Positions 21,532 to 30,581 of a stretch of 62,291 nucleotides of DNA are shown here, in pieces (position 1 is the first letter of the stretch; each line of letters begins with the position of its first letter). Where the stretch lies: positions 1 to 62,291 of the forward strand of contig JAJEGJ010000071.1 of NCBI GenBank assembly GCA_022819905.1, read 5' to 3'. The notes beneath the pieces are model-generated. The model was not told where the DNA came from. It did not search any database and was given only the letters and a program-made list of their open reading frames with translations. The DNA comes from Alphaproteobacteria bacterium (GTDB lineage Bacteria > Pseudomonadota > Alphaproteobacteria > TMED109). The position numbers and the translations under genes were made by a program.

Positions 21532-21863
21532 GGCCGGGGTGTACACCTCGTGCCCAGAATTACAACGCTCGGACCCGATACGCCTCTGCGCCTTGGAGAA
21601 GCAACCGTCGGGGCCGACTGCTGGCGCGAGAGACGCGGTCGCCAACCGACCAGCGCCATTCGAGCCCCGACCTTCTTGGTGCAATAGTCCGCACGAGACA
21701 CTACCGGGAACAATCGCCTCGATGCTGCAGCAAACTCGCTCTCTCGCGTTACGCAATCGCCACCGACCTTGCGATATTCCGGGTGACTGGATCTGCCGCC
21801 ATAAAAGATGAATATTCGAATCTGATGCTCGAATTATCAGCTTTCGAGTGCTAGTGTTCTCTC
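21532..21863. other. intergenic region with palindromes
   Basis: No gene is evident between the ABC-F start and the AAA ATPase start. The right end is AT-rich and contains ATTCGAAT at 21813-21820 and the inverted repeat CTCGAA (21828-21833) with TTCGAG (21843-21848), ending 16 bases before the ATPase start codon. These could be promoter or operator elements for that gene. Confidence 0.4.
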
Positions 21864-23009
21864 ATGGTCCACCTGCCTCGTCCGCGTGAGCTGGACGCCG
21901 TTGAGTCCAAGCTCCGCCGCGCCCCCATCACGGCACTCCTCGGTCCACGGCAATGCGGCAAGACCACGTTGGCTCGTTCGCTGAACGCCGAGCATTTCTT
22001 CGACCTTGAGGATCCGCGGAGCCTTGCTCGGCTGGACGCGCCGCAAACTGCCCTCGAGGGCTTGACCGGCGTTGTCGTGATCGACGAAGTGCAGCGCAAG
22101 CCGGATCTCTTTCCCCTTCTCCGCGTCCTGGCGGACCGCCAGCGCTCCACACGGTATCTGCTGCTCGGCAGCGCCTCGCTGGAGTTGGTGAAGGAGGTCT
22201 CCGAAAGCCTTGCCGGCCGGGTGGCCTACCACGACCTCGGTCCCCTGGCGCTCGACGAGACGGGGGTCGGCGAATGGCGCAACCTGTGGCTCCGGGGCGG
22301 GTTCCCGCGAAGCTACCTGTCGGAGGACAATGCCTCCTCCGCGCTGTGGCGCGAAGACTTCATCCGCAGCCACCTGGAACGGGACATTCCCGCCCTCGGA
22401 ATCGCGGTTCCCGCGGAGACCCTGCGGCGGTTCTGGGTGATGGTGAGCCACTACCATGGCCAAACACTCAACTTCACCGAGCTCGGTCGATCGTTCGGGA
22501 TTTCGGATCACACGGTTCGCCGTTACCTGGAGATCTTGAGCGGCACGTTCATGATCCGCTTGCTGCCGCCGTGGCACGCGAACATCGGCAAGCGACTGGT
22601 GAAGGCGCCGAAGCTGTACGTACGTGACAGTGGCCTGTTCCATGCGCTCCACACCATCGCCACCCCCGCGCAACTGGAGGCACATCCCAAGCTCGGCGCC
22701 TCGTGGGAAGGATTTGCGTTGGAGCAGGCGATCCGGTTCCTGGGGATCCACCACCCATACTTCTGGCGCACACACACCGGCGCAGAGATGGACCTCGTCT
22801 GGCAGGCAGATGGTGCCCTGTGGGGCATGGAGTTCGAGTACCAGGACGCGCCGAGGATGACGAGGAGTATCCGCGCGGTACAGCGCGACCTACCCCTGCA
22901 GCACGTGTGGGTCGTGTATCCAGGATCTGACCGATATGAGCTCGACGACGCGGTCAGCGTGCTGCCCGTGATCGACCTTCCCGATGTTGTAGCCCGCAAG
23001 GGCGAATGA
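21864..23009 (+). CDS. AAA_14/DUF4143 ATPase
   Basis: The 381-residue protein opens with Walker A LLGPRQCGKTTLARSL near residue 26, followed by VVVIDEVQRKPDLFPLL (Walker B) and LLGSASLELV. The C-terminal DUF4143 part includes KLYVRDSGLFHALHTI and an E-x(n)-WRTHTGAEMDLVWQ stretch that resembles a PD-(D/E)xK fold. Proteins of this type are common, often mobile, and of unsettled function; some are linked to toxin-antitoxin-like modules. It is a single gene with AT-rich palindromes upstream. Confidence 0.88.
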   Translation: MVHLPRPRELDAVESKLRRAPITALLGPRQCGKTTLARSLNAEHFFDLEDPRSLARLDAPQTALEGLTGVVVIDEVQRKPDLFPLLRVLADRQRSTRYLLLGSASLELVKEVSESLAGRVAYHDLGPLALDETGVGEWRNLWLRGGFPRSYLSEDNASSALWREDFIRSHLERDIPALGIAVPAETLRRFWVMVSHYHGQTLNFTELGRSFGISDHTVRRYLEILSGTFMIRLLPPWHANIGKRLVKAPKLYVRDSGLFHALHTIATPAQLEAHPKLGASWEGFALEQAIRFLGIHHPYFWRTHTGAEMDLVWQADGALWGMEFEYQDAPRMTRSIRAVQRDLPLQHVWVVYPGSDRYELDDAVSVLPVIDLPDVVARKGE

Positions 23010-23319
23010 CGGGCGAACGGCGCCCGGTCAGGATCGTATGATGGGCTGTCTTCGTCGAGCCCGCGGATGTCCTGTCCGGTCTTGGCCATCCCGAAGATGA
23101 ACACCAAGAATTGCCGGTTGGCGCCATCGACCTCCGCCCGAGAGGCCGATGGCATCGGGTGCCCCCGGCCCACGAGACCCGGAGAGGCAGCCAGAGCGAT
23201 GCGACTACCCCATTTCACCGAAGGCTTCACCGGGAGCATCTGACCAGGTGACCGTCGTGGATACAGAGACGCCCCACGTCCGCTCCGCCCGGACGGCGGC
23301 GGAGGGGTGCCCCGCCGCC
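23010..23319. other. gap before typA, no gene seen
   Basis: I see no convincing gene in this 310-base stretch. It may contain the leader and promoter of typA. If typA used a GTG at 23248 the gap would shrink to 238 bases. Confidence 0.4.
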
Positions 23320-25146
23320 GTGAACCTCCGCAACATCGCCATCATCGCGCACGTCGACCACGGCAAGACGACCCTGGTCGACGGTCTGCTGCGCCAGAGC
23401 GGCACCGTGCGGGCGAATCAGCCCATGCAGGAACGCGCGCTCGACAGCGGCGAGATCGAGCGCGAGCGCGGCATCACGATCCTGGCCAAGTGCACGGCGA
23501 TCGACTGGCGCGGCGTGCGCATCAACATCGTCGATACGCCCGGCCATGCGGACTTCGGCGGCGAGGTCGAACGGGTGCTCGGCATGGTCGACGGCGTGCT
23601 CGTCCTGGTCGACGCGGCCGAGGGCCCGATGCCGCAGACCAAGTTCGTCGTGGACAAGGCGCTCCGGCTCGGCCTGCGGCCGATCGTCGCGATCAGCAAG
23701 ATGGATCGCGCCGACGCCCGGCCCGAGGCCGTGCACGAAGCGGTCTTCGACCTGTTCGACGCCCTTGGAGCGACCGACGCGCAGCTGGATTTCCCGACCG
23801 TCTACACCTCGGCGCGCGCGGGCTGGGCCTCGCTTGACCCGGCGGTCGCCGGGGCCGGCATGGACCCGCTGATCGAGACCGTGCTGGCGCATGTCCCGGC
23901 GCCGGTGACGGACCGGGACGGGCCCTTCCGCATGCTGATCAGCCTCCTCGAGTCCGACCCTTTCCTCGGTCGCCTAGTGAGCGGCCGCGTGCTCTCCGGC
24001 GGGGTGGAGACCGGCCAGACCGTGACGGCGCTCGGGGGAGACGGCGCCGTCGTCGAGGTCACGCGTCTCACCAAGCTGCTCCGCGCGCGCGGGTTGGAAC
24101 GAATAGCGGTCGAGCAGGCTGCAGCCGGCGAGATCGTGACGCTTGCCGGGCTCAAGACCGCTTCCGTGGGGGACACCATCGCCTGCTCCGAGCATTGCGA
24201 GCCGATACCGGCCGAACCGATCGATCCGCCCACGATCTCGATGGTGTTCTCGATCAACACCTCGCCACTCGCGGGGCGTGAGGGAACGCAGCTCACCTCG
24301 CGCATGATCGGGGCCCGCCTGGCGCGCGAGAGCGAGGGCAATGTCGCGATCCAGGTGACGGAGACCGGCGAGGAGCACGCCTTCGAGGTGGCCGGCCGCG
24401 GCGAGCTGCAGCTCGCCGTGCTCATCGAGACGATGCGCCGCGAGGGCTTCGAACTCTCGATCAGCCGCCCGCGGGTGCTCATGCGCGACGACCCGGACGG
24501 CGGCGCGCCGCTCGAGCCCATCGAGGAAATCCAGATCGACGTGGACGACGCGTTCGTGGGCGACGTGGTGAACGCGCTCGCCGAGCGGCGCGCGGAACTG
24601 ATCGAACTACGGCCTTCCGGACGCGACAAGAGCCGCGCGCGGTTTCACGGCCCGTCCCGCGGCCTGATCGGCTTCAACGGCGAGCTGCTCGCCGTGACCC
24701 GGGGCACGGCGATCATGCACCGGATCTTTCACGGCTACGCGCCGTTCAGGGGCCCGATCGCGGGACGGCGGAACGGCGTGCTGGTCTCGAGTGCCGACGG
24801 GAAGGCGGTCCCGTACGCGCTCTGGAACCTCGAGCCGCGGGGGACTCTGTTCGTCAAGCCCGGCATGCCCGTCTATCGCGGGATGATCGTGGGCGAGCAC
24901 ACGCGACCGCAGGATCTGGACGTCAATCCGCTGAGGAGCAAGCAGCTGACCAATATCCGCGCCGCCGGCAAGGACGATGCCGTGCGGTTGAGCCCGCCGC
25001 GGCCGATGCCTCTGGAGATCGCACTCGCCTACCTTGCGGATGATGAGCTGCTCGAAGTGACGCCCACGTCGATCCGGCTGCGCAAGCGGCTGCTCGACCC
25101 GTCTGCGCGCCGCCGAGCCGCACGGGCGAAATCCGCGACACGCTGA
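23320..25146 (+). CDS. typA: ribosome-binding GTPase TypA/BipA
   Basis: A 608-residue translational GTPase. G1 is AHVDHGKTT, the switch region is [13 protein letters not shown]3 is [14 protein letters not shown] and G4 is SKMDRADA. Domain II, domain III and the BipA-specific C-terminal part follow ([56 protein letters not shown]). TypA associates with the ribosome and helps growth under stress and cold. I chose the GTG at 23320, where the conserved N-terminus begins; an upstream GTG at 23248 is possible. Confidence 0.95.
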   Translation: MNLRNIAIIAHVDHGKTTLVDGLLRQSGTVRANQPMQERALDSGEIERERGITILAKCTAIDWRGVRINIVDTPGHADFGGEVERVLGMVDGVLVLVDAAEGPMPQTKFVVDKALRLGLRPIVAISKMDRADARPEAVHEAVFDLFDALGATDAQLDFPTVYTSARAGWASLDPAVAGAGMDPLIETVLAHVPAPVTDRDGPFRMLISLLESDPFLGRLVSGRVLSGGVETGQTVTALGGDGAVVEVTRLTKLLRARGLERIAVEQAAAGEIVTLAGLKTASVGDTIACSEHCEPIPAEPIDPPTISMVFSINTSPLAGREGTQLTSRMIGARLARESEGNVAIQVTETGEEHAFEVAGRGELQLAVLIETMRREGFELSISRPRVLMRDDPDGGAPLEPIEEIQIDVDDAFVGDVVNALAERRAELIELRPSGRDKSRARFHGPSRGLIGFNGELLAVTRGTAIMHRIFHGYAPFRGPIAGRRNGVLVSSADGKAVPYALWNLEPRGTLFVKPGMPVYRGMIVGEHTRPQDLDVNPLRSKQLTNIRAAGKDDAVRLSPPRPMPLEIALAYLADDELLEVTPTSIRLRKRLLDPSARRRAARAKSATR

Positions 25147-25296
25147 TTGCTAATCGGGTGGAGTGGAGGCCTTTCGACGCAGACCGAATGCAGCGATACC
25201 TTGTGCTGTAGGCCCGGCCGTGAGCATCACCCACCGCTCGGATCCTCCACGCGCGCTGGCCATGACTGGCTTCGCGTGCCGCCCGGCCCCGACCGG

Positions 25297-25677
25297 TCAC
25301 GCCGGGCTGGAAGAGGTGGAGGTCAACACGACGTCGAGCCTCACCTGATCGTAAGGAACCCGCGGCACGAGCGTGCCGCGCTGTCCCTCCGTCAGCTCTA
25401 CCAGTCCGTAGCGCGACATGGTCTTCAGCGCCCGCGACAGGTTCGACTTGTTTCGTCCGGCCATCTCCGCGAGCTCCGTGAGCGAGCCCGGCTTCTCCCG
25501 GGCAATCGTCGCCAGAAGCTCCCGATTACGCCCCGAGAGCACCTTCGCAAAGATCTCGATGGAGGTGAACCAGACCGTCGGCTCGCCCTCGGCCGGCTTG
25601 TGCTCTCCCCGTGCGATCGCCATCGAGCGCCGCTTCAGCCGGTCGTAGCTCGCAATACCGATCCTGAGCGTCTTCAT
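25297..25677 (-). CDS. HVO_A0114-like winged-helix regulator, probable antitoxin
   Basis: The 126-residue protein has a MarR-like helix-turn-helix at residues 50-95 (LLATIAREKPGSLTELAEMAGRN, then LSRALKTMSRYGLVELTEG). Family members are usually the second gene of a two-gene toxin-antitoxin-like unit and bind the promoter. Its ATG overlaps the TGA of a short frame upstream, as expected for such an operon, but that upstream gene is only a remnant. Confidence 0.7.
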   Translation of the reverse strand: MKTLRIGIASYDRLKRRSMAIARGEHKPAEGEPTVWFTSIEIFAKVLSGRNRELLATIAREKPGSLTELAEMAGRNKSNLSRALKTMSRYGLVELTEGQRGTLVPRVPYDQVRLDVVLTSTSSSPA

Positions 25678-25751
25678 GGGACCGGTCCCCTTTCCTTCAG
25701 AACGGCGTCGACTTCATTCCAGAAGTCCTCGAGCAGCACCGCCGGATCCCG
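25674..25751 (-). pseudogene. C-terminal tail of the regulator's lost partner gene
   Basis: A 25-codon frame, DPAVLLEDFWNEVDAVLKER..., ends in a TGA that overlaps the start of the HVO_A0114-like gene (CCATGA). An in-frame TAA lies directly upstream at 25752-25754, and nothing further upstream continues the sequence. The four-base overlap and protein-like composition suggest the tail of the original toxin-like gene, whose body is lost or frameshifted. Confidence 0.35.
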
Positions 25752-25913
25752 TTACTCGTACGGCCCGATGGATCGACGCCGGTGTCGATGATCGCTTTCG
25801 TGGCGCCATCGCGTTCCCGGACCCCGTCGCTCCCTCACCGGGTGGGCGTTGTCGAAACCGGGCAGCCTCTGCACGGCACGCATCGTGCACCGCAAAGCTC
25901 GGAAGGAACCCTG

Positions 25914-26870
25914 TCATTCGCATCGACTCTCTTCCTTCCAGAGTCTCTGAGCAGAGATTCCCATTGCGGTTTCCACGGCGTTGGCCGCCCGCATGACGGC
26001 ATACAAGTTGAGGCCAGGTAAGGCGCCTTGGTAGTTCGCGAGATAGCTTTCGCTTCTCGGTTCGAGCCCGTTCCGTCTTGCAACGAGATAGGCCGTGGTT
26101 TCCGCCTCGAGCTCCGCCAACGCAAATGAGACCATGCTTCGGTCGGGAACCCGCATGCCGGGGTCGGGACCCAGGTGTCCCGAAAAGAGGTGGGCGAGTT
26201 CATGCGCAACAGTGACGAAACGCGTCGGCGCGGGATGGTTGCGGTTGTAAGCCAGCTTGTACCAGTGCTTCCCTCGTCGGGACTCGGAGCGAGACGTCAG
26301 TCGAATCCACCCTGCGTGTTCGTCACCGGCATCGAACTCGACAACGTTGATCCGATCCCGCGCGACGGCCGATACAAGCTTCGCAAAGCCCTGGTCCGTC
26401 AGGTTCCCGAACGTCGGAAAGACGAAGGCACTGTCAGGAAGCTCCTGCCCTTCGGTATCGAGGACGTCGAAGACAAAATCTACGGGCCCCATGGTGCGGA
26501 GGATCAGAAGCGGACGGGCACCCTCCTTTGGCACCCGGCGAAACCGTGTCCACCAGTCCCGTGCGGTCGCCGCGTGGGTAAGTCCAGGCTTCTGGATATG
26601 GAGCAGCATCGCGTTAAACGGGGCAAACGCCCGCAGCCGGATCGTGAATTCAAGAAGATCCTGGATCGCGTCGCTTCTGTTGTAGAGCTTGGTCGCCGCG
26701 ATCAACTGCTCGATCAACGCGCGTTCGGGCTCGTCCCCGTTCTCTGTCGTGGCGTCGAACAGTGTTGCTTGTGCAGGCACTTGCAGCGCTCCCTGAGGTC
26801 CGATCTTCCCAGTCCTGAAACCGAAGTCGTCCACGTGACGCATCGGCATTTCTGCGACAAGAGCCGTCAT
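25914..26870 (-). CDS. ArdC/ImmA-IrrE-like zinc metallopeptidase
   Basis: The 318-residue protein has an N-terminal part (LIEQLIAATKLYNRSDAIQD, then FAPFNAMLLHIQKPGL) like the ssDNA-binding region of ArdC proteins. The central metallopeptidase motif is VAHELAHLFSGHLGP (HExxH with a following histidine), and ALAELEAETTAYLVARR gives the third zinc ligand, a glutamate. ArdC-type proteins protect plasmid or phage DNA from restriction, and ImmA types cleave repressors. No plasmid or phage genes are adjacent, so its job here is open. Confidence 0.8.
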   Translation of the reverse strand: MTALVAEMPMRHVDDFGFRTGKIGPQGALQVPAQATLFDATTENGDEPERALIEQLIAATKLYNRSDAIQDLLEFTIRLRAFAPFNAMLLHIQKPGLTHAATARDWWTRFRRVPKEGARPLLILRTMGPVDFVFDVLDTEGQELPDSAFVFPTFGNLTDQGFAKLVSAVARDRINVVEFDAGDEHAGWIRLTSRSESRRGKHWYKLAYNRNHPAPTRFVTVAHELAHLFSGHLGPDPGMRVPDRSMVSFALAELEAETTAYLVARRNGLEPRSESYLANYQGALPGLNLYAVMRAANAVETAMGISAQRLWKEESRCE

Positions 26871-27164
26871 GTGTCAGACTACCCTTATCTTGCTGTATCG
26901 TACCTTCATATACGCACACTGTTGGCAACCGGAGGCGGGGAGAAGATCGACTCCGACTACCAAGCCGCCCGCGCTCGGTATCGCGCGCTCCGGTAGGGTG
27001 CAGGGATCCCGGGCGGTATGACTCGCGGGGACGTCCTAGTCCATCACCGCACTTCGAACCTGCTGCGGAGACGCCGAGACGGACCGAGCGGTTGGCGAGA
27101 ACGCCCCTTCCCGGCTCGAATACGGACCTGCTCGGCCGATTGATTTCCTTCCACCAAGGACATC

Positions 27165-27407
27165 ATGAGAAACACCATGCAAGTACCACGATGGGGAAAC
27201 AGTCTCGCCGGCCGGCTACCCAAGGCGGTGGTTGAGGAGCTCGGTTTTAGGCCCGGTGACAAGTTGGAAATCGTCTCCACCGACGCCGGGCGCATGGTGA
27301 TCGCGAGGGAAGATCAGCGGGCTCGCGCCGTCGAGCGAATGCGCGCCCGCGCATGGCCGATGCCGGAAGTGTCCGCTTTCGACCGCGAGGAAGCGAACGC
27401 CAGGTGA
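27165..27407 (+). CDS. AbrB/MazE-type antitoxin
   Basis: The 80-residue protein has a swapped-hairpin DNA-binding domain: WGNSLAGRLPKAVVEELGFRPGDKLEI, the SpoVT/AbrB pattern, followed by an arginine-rich tail that usually wraps the toxin. An AAGGA ribosome binding site precedes the ATG. The stop overlaps a GTG that starts the remains of a PIN toxin, the standard layout of a vapBC-type pair. Confidence 0.8.
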   Translation: MRNTMQVPRWGNSLAGRLPKAVVEELGFRPGDKLEIVSTDAGRMVIAREDQRARAVERMRARAWPMPEVSAFDREEANAR

Positions 27408-27560
27408 CGGCGTTTCTCGACACCAACCAGTTGATCTAATTTCCACGATGCGTTGATGTTCGCGTCGGCCCCGGGGGTTCGGTGCGACCTGCCACTGACT
27501 GAGAACCTTCAGGCCGGCCGGCGGATCAATGGGCTGGCGATCGTCAACCCGTTTGCCTGA
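27404..27560 (+). pseudogene. PIN-domain toxin reduced to its two ends
   Basis: The N-terminus, VTAFLDTNQLI, has the first PIN aspartate and begins at a GTG overlapping the antitoxin stop, then hits TAA at 27437. About 55 bases later, in another frame, LTENLQAGRRINGLAIVNPF appears, the typical last 20 residues of a PIN toxin, ending at TGA 27558. The middle, with the other catalytic acids, is gone. This is a VapC-like toxin destroyed by an internal deletion while its antitoxin stays intact. Confidence 0.75.
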
Positions 27561-27596
27561 GAGCTGCCCGGTTGGCGAAGGAGTCGCCCAGGACCG

Positions 27597-27624
27597 GGAC
27601 ATGCCGCCGCGAAGCGGCATGTCC
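27597..27624. repeat. perfect hairpin, 11-base stem
   Basis: GGACATGCCGC pairs perfectly with GCGGCATGTCC around a six-base loop (CGCGAA). It lies 36 bases after the toxin remnant. No T-run follows on either strand, so it is not a classic terminator; it could be a dispersed palindromic element or a site of end formation without a T-run. Confidence 0.6.
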
Positions 27625-27821
27625 GTCGTGTCTTGGTTGGCGGGCAACGCATTCCCTACCGGCACCGGCCGGAATCGCCGCACGGCATGGCGAGGCCCCG
27701 GCCAGCCCATGGCCATGAGCGCTCAATAGCGCTGCCTACACTGCTCAACTAGCATCCTCGATGAACCACGCGACCGGTGTCCGGCGCGAGTACCTGCCTG
27801 AACTCAACTGCGTTTCATTGC

Positions 27822-28934
27822 ATGTTCTCTGTTGCGACTGGGGATGAAGGCCTTCCCACGCTTGTGCTGATCGGTGTCGGCGCCCTCGCCCTAGTCGGCG
27901 GCTACTGGCGGGGCACCGAAGTATGGCGCCAGCGCCACTCCATCCCGATCAATGGAGCGTCGTCGAAGCTGCGCATCGACGGCAGGTTCGGCGAGTTCGC
28001 CGTGTTCGCGATGATGCTGATCGGCGTAGGGATCGTGATGGTCACCTGCCCGGACGTCGGCCTGTACTATGCGGGCGAGCCCGAGTTCGCCTACGTGCTC
28101 TTCTGGTTTGCCTGTGTCTTCGGTGCTACCGAGTTCTACTCGCGGCGGGCGGTCAAGGCGGCCGCAAAGGAGGACCAAGGCGCCGATGCCAGGCACCGCA
28201 GCCTGCCCGAGGACGAAACCACCGGCGACGGGAGCCGCGGCCAGCCGGCTACTGACGATTTCGCTACCCACCTCCAACGTGGGTACCGCATCTACAACCT
28301 CTACACCTGCGTGCTCTTCGGTTTGGGCGGACTCGCGCTTGCGAAGGTCGCACTGCAATTCCGCCATGACTGGCAGGCAAATGCGTCGGCCGCCCAGCAG
28401 CTGGTCACCAAGGCAGAGGCGCTGCTCACGATCCAGCCCGCCGTGTTCGACCTCGATGCCATTGTTGAAGTGGAAAGGGCCTACCTGGCTTTCCGGCAAC
28501 TGCTGAGCGACGTGCTGGTTCAGGTCGAGCCCATCGCCTTCATCTTTCTCTACGTCATGATGATGACGCTGCTGATATCGCTGACGCCGCTCTCCGCAGC
28601 GTTTCGTGTCGGTGCCCGCCAGTTGGGGTCGGCCGCTTCCCTGCTCATGGTGGTGAGCCTTCTGGCCATATCGCTCGCCAGCTACTTCATTCACGCCATT
28701 ACGGTCTCGCGCGTACTTGCAGAATCGTTGTCGCACCTGGAGTCGTGGTCCGCCACGGACCAACGGCATTACATGCGGTACTCGGAGATCTACCAGGACG
28801 TGAAGGCGGCGGGCTCGGTCACCGGATTCATCAGGGTGCTGCTTTCCGAAGCGGTCTTCCTCGTCATCATCGTCGGGGTCATGCAGCAAGCGGCAACCGG
28901 CATCCGCAATCTCGCGGGACGGACTCCTTCATGA
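27822..28934 (+). CDS. polytopic membrane protein of unknown family
   Basis: About 370 residues with some seven hydrophobic segments (LPTLVLIGVGALALVGGYW, FAVFAMMLIGVGIVMVTC, FAYVLFWFACVFGATEFY, LYTCVLFGLGGLALAKVAL, FIFLYVMMMTLLISLTPL, LLMVVSLLAISLASYFIHA, AVFLVIIVGVMQQA). A charged cytoplasmic or periplasmic loop of about 40 residues lies after the third. I do not recognise a family. The ATG at 27822 was used; a GTG at 27777 would add 15 residues. Its stop overlaps the next start by four bases, so it is coupled to the membrane-anchored phosphodiesterase-fold gene. Confidence 0.75.
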   Translation: MFSVATGDEGLPTLVLIGVGALALVGGYWRGTEVWRQRHSIPINGASSKLRIDGRFGEFAVFAMMLIGVGIVMVTCPDVGLYYAGEPEFAYVLFWFACVFGATEFYSRRAVKAAAKEDQGADARHRSLPEDETTGDGSRGQPATDDFATHLQRGYRIYNLYTCVLFGLGGLALAKVALQFRHDWQANASAAQQLVTKAEALLTIQPAVFDLDAIVEVERAYLAFRQLLSDVLVQVEPIAFIFLYVMMMTLLISLTPLSAAFRVGARQLGSAASLLMVVSLLAISLASYFIHAITVSRVLAESLSHLESWSATDQRHYMRYSEIYQDVKAAGSVTGFIRVLLSEAVFLVIIVGVMQQAATGIRNLAGRTPS

Positions 28935-29956
28935 CGGAAGCCGTGTCGGTCCTGCTGTGCCTGCTGCTCGTCGCGACCGTCATTGTCTTCCTGGCAAATC
29001 GGTGGAAGTCGCCGCGCTTCGGCAGCATCACGCTCGTCGGGACGGCCGAGCCGCGTGCGGCCGGCGACTCCGTGCGAATCGTCACCTGGAATGTCGGCTA
29101 CGGATCGCTCGGAGCCGGCGCGGACTTTGTCGCGGACGGCGGAACCAGCATCCGGGCCCTGGATCGCCGGAGCATCGTCACCGCGGCGCAGGCGGTCGGC
29201 AAGACCCTGGCGCACCTGGATGCCGATCTCGTCCTCCTGCAGGAGATGGCAGGCGCGGGCTTTGCCACCCGGGGCGTCGACGTCACGGCGGGTGTGCTGC
29301 GACCGCTGAACGGCTACCGCACCGCCTCCTGGGAAGATTTCGCGACGACGCTGCTGCCCCCGCCGCTCAGGATTTCGCACGGGATGATGACTCTCGCACG
29401 CGTGGCCGGTCCGGAGTGCACGGCGCACCCCCTGCCACAGGAGCCGGGCTTTCGTCTCGGCATCCTCAAGAAGCACTACGGCGCCCTCGTCACCCGGATT
29501 CCGCTTGTGGACGGCCGCGAGTGGACGATCATGAACATCCACCTCTCCGCGTTCGACGACGGCGGAGCGGTCAGGGCGCGACAGGTGTCGGCGGTGCAGA
29601 AGTTGGCGCAGGCCGAGTACCGACGCGGCGCGCACGTGGTGGTGGGCGGTGACTGGAACATGCGCCTCACCGCCACCTCGTTCCCGCACGAAACCGAGAC
29701 GAAATATCTCTCGTGGATCCACAATTTCCCCCGCGAGACGGTCCCCGAGAGCTGGGCCTTCGGCCTTGATCAGTCCGTCCCCAGCGTGCGCACGCTGCAT
29801 CGGCCCTATGAAGCGGGCGTCAACTACGTGACCATTGTCGACGGGTTTCTCGTCTCCCCCAACGTGACGATCGAACGGGTAGAGACCACCGATCTCGGCT
29901 TCCGCCATACCGACCACCACCCGGTCCTCGCTTCCCTGCGCATGAGCGGTGATTGA
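28931..29956 (+). CDS. membrane-anchored endonuclease/exonuclease/phosphatase-fold protein
   Basis: The 341-residue protein begins with a single hydrophobic anchor (LLCLLLVATVIVFLA), then the EEP fold. RIVTWNVGYGS holds the first metal asparagine, LVLLQEM the metal glutamate, WTIMNIHLSAF and GGDWNMRL the central H and D-x-N, and FRHTDHHPVLASLR the C-terminal catalytic histidine. Relatives cleave nucleic acids, phosphoinositides or sphingomyelin. Its anchor implies action at the outer face of the inner membrane. It is coupled (ATGA) to the membrane protein upstream. Confidence 0.82.
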   Translation: MTEAVSVLLCLLLVATVIVFLANRWKSPRFGSITLVGTAEPRAAGDSVRIVTWNVGYGSLGAGADFVADGGTSIRALDRRSIVTAAQAVGKTLAHLDADLVLLQEMAGAGFATRGVDVTAGVLRPLNGYRTASWEDFATTLLPPPLRISHGMMTLARVAGPECTAHPLPQEPGFRLGILKKHYGALVTRIPLVDGREWTIMNIHLSAFDDGGAVRARQVSAVQKLAQAEYRRGAHVVVGGDWNMRLTATSFPHETETKYLSWIHNFPRETVPESWAFGLDQSVPSVRTLHRPYEAGVNYVTIVDGFLVSPNVTIERVETTDLGFRHTDHHPVLASLRMSGD

Positions 29957-30043
29957 CAACAAAGCCTCTCCCGCACGTGAACAGTCGGCACACCCATTGC
30001 CACTCGACGCGGCGCGCCGGCTCACAATGCCCCGGCGCCGGAG

Positions 30044-30431
30044 AAGAATCCGCCGGCTCAGCGGTCCCGGTGTTCGTATAGTCCGACCCGCTACAGGAGG
30101 TGGAAATGGATGCCGCCGAGCAACAGGGCCTCAGCGTGGCTGAAACCCGCAGAATCATCCGCAAGACCTTGGAGAATCAGTTTTGCGGGATGGAGATCGT
30201 TTCAGTCGCAGTGACAGAAGATCAGGACGGTGATGGGGAGCCGGTATTGCATGTCACTGTCGTGCATGACACTGACCGGGAGGAACTCGATCCGTCTCTG
30301 CTGTCAAGCGTCTTGAGGCACCTGCGGCCAGCGTTGTCCGAACACGGAGAGCGTCGCTTCCCCGTGATGTCGTTCGTAGCGGCGGAGGATCGCGCTGAAG
30401 CCCGCTGACTTGCTCCGCACGGCGAGGTTCC
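30044..30431 (+). repeat. direct repeat, copy 2 (about 388 bases)
   Basis: Second copy of the unit at 18631-19015. It has the same upstream block, gene and short downstream tail. Here the sequence diverges directly after the tail, so only the first codons of the HEPN gene (LKPADLLRTARF) remain. The left part is less similar than the coding part. Confidence 0.85.
30100..30408 (+). CDS. second copy of the 100-residue unknown protein
   Basis: A 102-residue protein (start two codons earlier than the other copy can use) that differs from the copy at 18692-18994 at only about a dozen positions. It keeps the acidic DQDGDGEPVL block and the C-terminal helix. The changes include FFGM to FCGM and VVSFVPAEDR to VMSFVAAEDR. 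Because most differences are single substitutions and the frame is intact, it is probably still expressed. Function unknown; the HEPN partner is missing here. Confidence 0.78.
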   Translation: MEMDAAEQQGLSVAETRRIIRKTLENQFCGMEIVSVAVTEDQDGDGEPVLHVTVVHDTDREELDPSLLSSVLRHLRPALSEHGERRFPVMSFVAAEDRAEAR

Positions 30432-30581
30432 GGTTGGGTTCCCCGGCGTGGTGCAATAGCGAAAGCCCCACCGGAGGACACAATCACCTGGAATTGAAAT
30501 TGTGACTACCTGCCCCTCAAGGGCGTGTTCGTAAGCTCGGGACTCGTTGTGCGTCAGCCTTGACGCGGGACCAACTGCCGT

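Noticed and set aside
21809-21824. TTCGAATC-like string resembling a tRNA T-loop
   Set aside because: No acceptor, D or anticodon stems can be built around it.
22523-23239. Minus-strand frame over the end of the AAA/DUF4143 gene
   Set aside because: It overlaps a well-supported gene on the other strand and its protein is low in hydrophobic core and rich in serine and arginine, a typical reverse-frame artefact.
25366-25386. GC-rich palindrome around GGCACGAGCGTGCC
   Set aside because: It lies inside the coding end of the HVO_A0114-like gene, and the symmetry is expected from codon choice.
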